Source: Mesorhizobium shangrilense
Lineage (GTDB): Bacteria > Pseudomonadota > Alphaproteobacteria > Rhizobiales > Rhizobiaceae
Length of the DNA stretch: 64,000 nucleotides
Assembly (NCBI RefSeq): GCF_040537815.1
Contig: NZ_JBEWSZ010000002.1
Location: 1 to 64,000, forward strand
Direction of reading: 5' to 3'
A model generated the notes under the pieces. That model was not told the origin of the DNA. It saw nothing but the letters and a program-made list of their open reading frames with translations, and searched no databases. Of this stretch, positions 59,950 through 64,000 are shown piece by piece. Every line of letters begins with the position of its first letter. Position 1 is the first letter of the stretch. A program made the position numbers and the translations under genes.

Positions 59950-60866
59950 GCGTGGCAAACACCACTGCCGGCCTGCCCCGGGATATCGCCGGCCCCTACG
60001 GACCGAAGCCGCGGCGTATATTCTCGCGCCGCAACATCTTTCTCTACGGCACGCTTTTCGTCGTTGCGGCCTACTATCTTCTGCCGCTCTATGTGATGGT
60101 CGTCACCTCGCTCAAGGGCATGCCGGAGATCCGGCTCGGCAACATCTTCTCGCCGCCGCTCGAGATCACCTTCGAGCCGTGGGTCAAGGCCTGGTCGACC
60201 GCTTGCACCGGCCTCAACTGCGACGGACTTTCACGCGGCTTCTGGAATTCGGTGCGCATCACTGTGCCGTCGGTGTTCCTGTCGATCGCCATCGCCTCGG
60301 TCAATGGCTATGCGCTCGCCAACTGGCGCTTCAAGGGCGCGGATTTCTTCTTCACCATCCTGATCGTCGGCGCCTTCATCCCCTATCAGGTGATGATCTA
60401 TCCCATCGTTATCGTGCTGCGCGAGATCGGGCTCTACGGCTCCATCTGGGGCCTGGTGCTGGTGCACTCGATCTTCGGCATGCCGATCCTGACGCTGTTG
60501 TTCCGCAACTATTTTTCGTCGATGCCGGAGGAACTGTTCCGGGCCGCGCGCGTCGATGGCGCCGGCTTCTGGGGCATCTATTTCCGCATCATGCTGCCGA
60601 TGTCGCTGCCGATCTTCGTCGTCGCCGTCATCCTGCAGGTGACCGGCATCTGGAACGATTTCCTGTTCGGCGTCATCTACACCAAGCCCGACACCTACCC
60701 AATGACGGTGCAGCTCAACAACATCGTCAATTCGGTGCAGGGCGTGAAGGAATACAATGTCAACATGGCCGCGACCCTGATCACCGGCCTGGTGCCGCTG
60801 ATCGTCTATTTCGTGTCCGGGAAATTGTTCGTGCGCGGCATCGCCGCCGGTGCGGTGAAGGGGTAG
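59946..60866 (+). CDS. CUT1-type sugar ABC transporter permease 2
   Basis: Inner-membrane permease of 306 residues, MalG-like. The coupling loop ELFRAARVDGAGFWGIYFRI lies near residues 195-215. A cytoplasmic N-terminal tail of about 30 residues precedes the first segment. The ATG at 59946 overlaps the preceding TGA in an ATGA. The periplasmic loop contains two cysteines (ACTGLNC). Confidence 0.92.
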   Translation: MSVANTTAGLPRDIAGPYGPKPRRIFSRRNIFLYGTLFVVAAYYLLPLYVMVVTSLKGMPEIRLGNIFSPPLEITFEPWVKAWSTACTGLNCDGLSRGFWNSVRITVPSVFLSIAIASVNGYALANWRFKGADFFFTILIVGAFIPYQVMIYPIVIVLREIGLYGSIWGLVLVHSIFGMPILTLLFRNYFSSMPEELFRAARVDGAGFWGIYFRIMLPMSLPIFVVAVILQVTGIWNDFLFGVIYTKPDTYPMTVQLNNIVNSVQGVKEYNVNMAATLITGLVPLIVYFVSGKLFVRGIAAGAVKG

Positions 60867-60870
60867 CGCG

Positions 60871-61962
60871 ATGGGCACCAGCGTTTCGATCCAGGACCTG
60901 TCGCTGAGCTTCGGCGCGGTGACGGTGCTGCAGACACTCAATCTCGATGTCGCCGACGGCGAGTTCATCGTGCTGCTCGGTCCGTCCGGCTGCGGCAAGT
61001 CGACCTTGCTCAACTGCATTGCCGGCCTGCTTGATGTCTCGCAAGGACGGATCTTCATCAAGGGCAAGAACGTCACCTGGGAGGAGCCGAAGGACCGCGG
61101 CATCGGCATGGTGTTCCAGTCCTATGCGCTCTACCCGCAGATGACGGTGGAGAAGAACCTGTCCTTCGGCCTGCGCGTCGCCGGAACGCCCAGGGAGGAG
61201 ATCGCCAAACGCATCGCGCGCGCGGCCGAAATCCTGCAGATCGAGCCGCTCTTGCAGCGCAAGCCGGCCGCACTTTCCGGCGGCCAGCGCCAGCGCGTGG
61301 CGATCGGGCGGGCGCTGGTGCGCGACGTCGACGTCTTCCTGTTCGACGAGCCGCTCTCCAATCTCGACGCCAAGCTGCGGGCGGAGCTGCGTGTCGAGAT
61401 CAAGCTGCTGCACCGCAAACTGCAGAACACCATGATCTACGTCACCCATGACCAGATCGAGGCGATGACGTTGGCCGATCGCATCGCGGTGATGAAGGGC
61501 GGCGTCATCCAGCAGCTCGACGCGCCACAGACGATCTACAACCGCCCGGTCAACCGCTTCGTCGCCGGTTTCCTCGGCTCGCCCGCGATGAATTTCCTCG
61601 ACGGTCAACTGAACGGGGTCAGCAGTCCAGTCTTCAAGACCGGCAATGTCTCGGTGCCGCTCGACCGCTATGCCTTCGAAGGCAATGGCGGCAGCCGCGT
61701 CGGCCCTTGCGTGTTCGGCATAAGGCCAGAGCACATCGCCTTCGGTGACGCGGCAAATACCATGCCCTTCGCCACCGACGCCGAGGTCGAGATCGTCGAG
61801 CCGATGGGCTCCGACACGCTGGTCTGGACGAAGCTCGGCGGCCACAACTTCTCCTTCCGCGTCGAGGCGGAAAAGACGCTGCGCAACGGCGATCCGATCA
61901 GGATCGGCTTCGATCCCGCGCGCGCTTCGCTGTTCGAGACCCAATCCGGCAACCGCATGTAG
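60871..61962 (+). CDS. CUT1-type ABC transporter ATP-binding protein
   Basis: MalK/UgpC-type ATPase of 363 residues with a TOBE domain. Walker A GPSGCGKST (about 38-46), Q-loop MVFQSYALYPQMTV, signature LSGGQRQRVAIGRA and Walker B VFLFDEPLSNLDAKLR are all canonical, unlike the variant signatures of the ATPase pair at 15.7-18.0 kb. It starts four bases after permease 2 and probably serves this transporter alone. Confidence 0.94.
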   Translation: MGTSVSIQDLSLSFGAVTVLQTLNLDVADGEFIVLLGPSGCGKSTLLNCIAGLLDVSQGRIFIKGKNVTWEEPKDRGIGMVFQSYALYPQMTVEKNLSFGLRVAGTPREEIAKRIARAAEILQIEPLLQRKPAALSGGQRQRVAIGRALVRDVDVFLFDEPLSNLDAKLRAELRVEIKLLHRKLQNTMIYVTHDQIEAMTLADRIAVMKGGVIQQLDAPQTIYNRPVNRFVAGFLGSPAMNFLDGQLNGVSSPVFKTGNVSVPLDRYAFEGNGGSRVGPCVFGIRPEHIAFGDAANTMPFATDAEVEIVEPMGSDTLVWTKLGGHNFSFRVEAEKTLRNGDPIRIGFDPARASLFETQSGNRM

Positions 61963-62003
61963 CTCCCAAACATCATTCATCCCCAGCAGAACGGACAGAC
62001 ACG

Positions 62004-62750
62004 ATGAACTGGTCATTCCAACTCTACAGCGCCCGTAACTTCCAGCCCTGGGAAGGCGTGCTCAAGACACTCGGCAAGCTCGGCTATACCCAGGTCGAAG
62101 GGTTCGGCGGCGTCTATGATGATCCCAAGGCCTTCCGCGCCGAACTCGACAAGAACGGCCTGACCATGCCGACCGGGCATTTCTCGATCGACGCTCTGGA
62201 GAACGATTTCGACGGTGTGCGCAGAACCGCCGATGCGCTCGGCATCACGCTGCTGATCTGCCCCTATCTGGTTGCCGAGGCAAGGCCATCTGACGCTGCC
62301 GGCTGGCGCGGTTTCGGTGAACGCCTGGCCAAAGTCGGCGAGGTCGCAAGCAAGGCCGGCTACGGCTTTGCCTGGCACAACCATGATTTCGAGTTCAGGA
62401 AACTCGCCGACGGGTCGGTGCCGCAGGATCTCATCCTCGCCGCCGCGCCCGACATTGGCTGGGAGATGGACGTCGCCTGGGTGGTGCGCGGCGGCGATGA
62501 TCCGCTGCCGTGGATCGGGAAGTACGGCAAGCGCATCAGCGCCGTGCATGTGAAGGACATCGCCAAGCCGGGCGAGAGGGCGGACGAGGATGGCTGGTCG
62601 GATGTCGGCCACGGCACGATCGACTGGGCCGGCCTGATCAAGGCGCTGCGGGCCAAGAGCGCCACAAGATATTACGTCATGGAACAGGACAACCCCAACG
62701 ACATCGAGCGCTTCGCCCGCCGTTCGATCGCAGCCGTAAAAAACTACTAG
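62004..62750 (+). CDS. Sugar-phosphate isomerase/epimerase-like TIM barrel 4
   Basis: A 248-residue xylose-isomerase-like TIM barrel, shorter than the three in the 25-30 kb island. Likely metal ligands are in WHNHDFEF, WEMDVAWV, VHVKDIA and MEQDNPND. It follows the ATPase after 41 bases and precedes the Gfo/Idh/MocA gene by 11, so it belongs to the transport operon. A role in isomerising or cleaving the oxidised sugar is probable. Confidence 0.9.
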   Translation: MNWSFQLYSARNFQPWEGVLKTLGKLGYTQVEGFGGVYDDPKAFRAELDKNGLTMPTGHFSIDALENDFDGVRRTADALGITLLICPYLVAEARPSDAAGWRGFGERLAKVGEVASKAGYGFAWHNHDFEFRKLADGSVPQDLILAAAPDIGWEMDVAWVVRGGDDPLPWIGKYGKRISAVHVKDIAKPGERADEDGWSDVGHGTIDWAGLIKALRAKSATRYYVMEQDNPNDIERFARRSIAAVKNY

Positions 62751-62761
62751 GAACAATCACC

Positions 62762-63904
62762 ATGGCAAAGAAACTTGGCATTGGCGTGATCGGCTGCGGC
62801 AACATCTCGAAAGCCTATTTTTCCCTCGCGCCGCTGTTTCGCGGTATCGAGATGCGGGCGTGCGCGGATATCAATATGGACGCGGCGAAGGCGCGGGCGA
62901 AGGAGTTCAAGCTGCGCGCCGAGACGGTCGAGGACTTGCTCAAGGCTGATGACATCGACATCGTCGTCAACCTGACCATTCCGGCCGTGCATTACGAGGT
63001 GTCGAAACAGATCCTCGACGCCGGCAAGCATGTCTACTCGGAAAAGCCTTTCGTGTTGTCGGTCAAGGAAGGGCTCGACCTGAAGAAACGCGCTGAGGCC
63101 AGGGGATTGCGCATCGGTTCGGCGCCCGACACATTCCTTGGCGGCGCGCATCAGCTGGTGCGCGAACTCATCGACACCGGCAAGCTCGGCAAGATCACCA
63201 GCGGTACCTGCTATGTGATGAGCCACGGCATGGAGCACTGGCACCCCAACCCCGACTTCTTCTTCCAGCCGGGGGCCGGTCCCGTGCTCGATGTCGGCCC
63301 CTACTACATTACCAACCTGATCCAGCTGATCGGGCCGGTGAAGCAGGTGGCGGCCTTCGCCTCGATCCCGGCGAAGGAACGAACGATTTCGTCCAAGCCG
63401 CGCGCGGGCGAAAAAGTTCCGGTCAACACGCCAACGACGATCCACGGCGTGATGGAATTCGAGAATGGCGCTGTCGTCACGCTCAACGCCAGCTGGGACG
63501 TCTGGGCGCACGGTCACGCGCCGATGGAACTCTACGGCGAAGAGGGCACGGTGTTCGTCCCCGATCCGAATTTCTTCGGCGGCGATGTGCGCTTCACCGA
63601 AGCGGACAAGCCGGTCAAGAAACTGCCGAAATGGAAACATCCCCTCGGCGTGCCCAACGAGATGCATGGGCATGGCATGATGGCCAATTACCGCACAGCC
63701 GGCCTCGCCGACATGGCGCTGGCGATCGTCGAGGGCCGCCCGCACCGCTGCTCGATGGAACTGGCGCTGCACGCCGTCGATGTCATGACCGGTATCTTGC
63801 GCTCAGGCGAGACCGGCAAGTTCGTCGCCATGCAGACCACTTGCGAGCGGCCTGCCGCACTTGGCGTGAAGGCAGCCAAGGAACTGCTGGCGAAGAAGAA
63901 GTAG
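62762..63904 (+). CDS. Gfo/Idh/MocA-family oxidoreductase 2
   Basis: A 380-residue NAD(P)-dependent oxidoreductase. The Rossmann motif is GVIGCGNIS and the catalytic motif SEKPFVLS; the later GPVLDVGPYYITNL holds the region normally carrying the active-site D and H (here Y at the last position). It probably oxidises the sugar imported by the operon. ATG 62762 gives MAKKLGIG; a longer frame from 62510 is in the TIM-barrel gene. It is the last operon gene. Confidence 0.9.
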   Translation: MAKKLGIGVIGCGNISKAYFSLAPLFRGIEMRACADINMDAAKARAKEFKLRAETVEDLLKADDIDIVVNLTIPAVHYEVSKQILDAGKHVYSEKPFVLSVKEGLDLKKRAEARGLRIGSAPDTFLGGAHQLVRELIDTGKLGKITSGTCYVMSHGMEHWHPNPDFFFQPGAGPVLDVGPYYITNLIQLIGPVKQVAAFASIPAKERTISSKPRAGEKVPVNTPTTIHGVMEFENGAVVTLNASWDVWAHGHAPMELYGEEGTVFVPDPNFFGGDVRFTEADKPVKKLPKWKHPLGVPNEMHGHGMMANYRTAGLADMALAIVEGRPHRCSMELALHAVDVMTGILRSGETGKFVAMQTTCERPAALGVKAAKELLAKKK

Positions 63905-63913
63905 GCCACGTGC

Positions 63914-63960
63914 TTCAACCCTCTCCCCGTTCTCGCGGGGAGAGGGTAAGGGAGAGGTGC
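63914..63960. repeat. Palindromic repeat (CCCTCTCCCCG family), start of an element
   Basis: CCCTCTCCCCG (63921-63931) faces CGGGGAGAGGG (63938-63948) as a strong hairpin directly behind the last gene of the operon, resembling the inner parts of families C and D. It may serve as terminator. The element may continue past the right edge, and 63961-64000 shows nothing else. Confidence 0.7.
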
Positions 63961-64000
63961 AGAGCCGACTCGCCGCGATGTTGTGGCGGCAGCCGACCGG

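Overview
The window looks like a chromosomal segment of a Mesorhizobium-type alphaproteobacterium (Rhizobiales). It is GC-rich and dense in ABC transporters for sugars, peptides and phosphonates. It carries several families of short dispersed palindromic repeats typical of rhizobial chromosomes, and its C-P lyase operon contains fosX in the arrangement known from Mesorhizobium loti. No transposase, integrase, CRISPR array or rRNA was seen. The only structural RNA is the 3' end of an initiator tRNA at the left edge.

Layout. 1-6.7 kb: tRNA-fMet end, an unrecognised protein, and a minus-strand peptide-type ABC operon (binding protein, two permeases, two ATPases), divergent from an M24 metallopeptidase (7.1-8.3 kb). 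8.4-11.9 kb: a three-gene operon of Tm-1-like/UPF0261 protein, PEP-hydrolase-like TIM barrel and cupin, divergent from a TetR regulator. 12.3-18.0 kb: a CUT1 sugar ABC operon with two ATPases and a 73-residue membrane protein. 18.1-22.7 kb: AraC regulator, NepI-like exporter, Gfa-like zinc protein, amidase and a small secreted protein. 22.7-30.3 kb: a catabolic island of 2-hydroxyacid dehydrogenase, FadR-type GntR regulator, mandelate-racemase-family enzyme, three TIM-barrel isomerase-like proteins and a Gfo/Idh/MocA oxidoreductase. 30.6-42.3 kb: phosphonate cluster phnF / phnG-H-I-fosX-phnJ-K-L, hexapeptide acetyltransferase, 2H phosphoesterase, phnC-D-E-E. 42.4-51.2 kb: ribose-type ABC operon with alcohol dehydrogenase, aldo/keto reductase, altronate-dehydratase-family enzyme and a GntR regulator with two winged helices. 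51.4-54.7 kb: copper proteins (DUF2946, PCu(A)C, YcnI-like, CopC-CopD). 54.8-63.9 kb: decarboxylating 6-phosphogluconate dehydrogenase, LacI regulator, and a CUT1 ABC operon ending in a TIM-barrel isomerase and a second Gfo/Idh/MocA enzyme.

How the parts may work together. FadR-type palindromes (TGGT-N3-ACCA) occur in matched pairs, one with a TCG and one with an AAT spacer, before the 12.3 kb sugar transporter and inside the divergent promoter of the 22.7-30.3 kb island. This suggests that one GntR protein (23725-24450) co-regulates uptake and catabolism of one substrate from two loci. A 20-bp motif is shared by the two promoter regions of the 42-51 kb island. An exact 14-bp LacI-type operator occurs in opposite orientation on both sides of the 57.3-57.7 kb divergent gap. 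The phosphonate cluster has PHO-box-like direct repeats before phnG and phnC, plus a PhnF-type palindrome.

The most unusual observations are: a dispersed palindromic repeat lying in frame inside an ABC ATPase gene; a 2H phosphoesterase inside a phn cluster that lacks phnP; the two-locus GntR regulon; and the operon that carries both halves of the tomato Tm-1 architecture as separate proteins.
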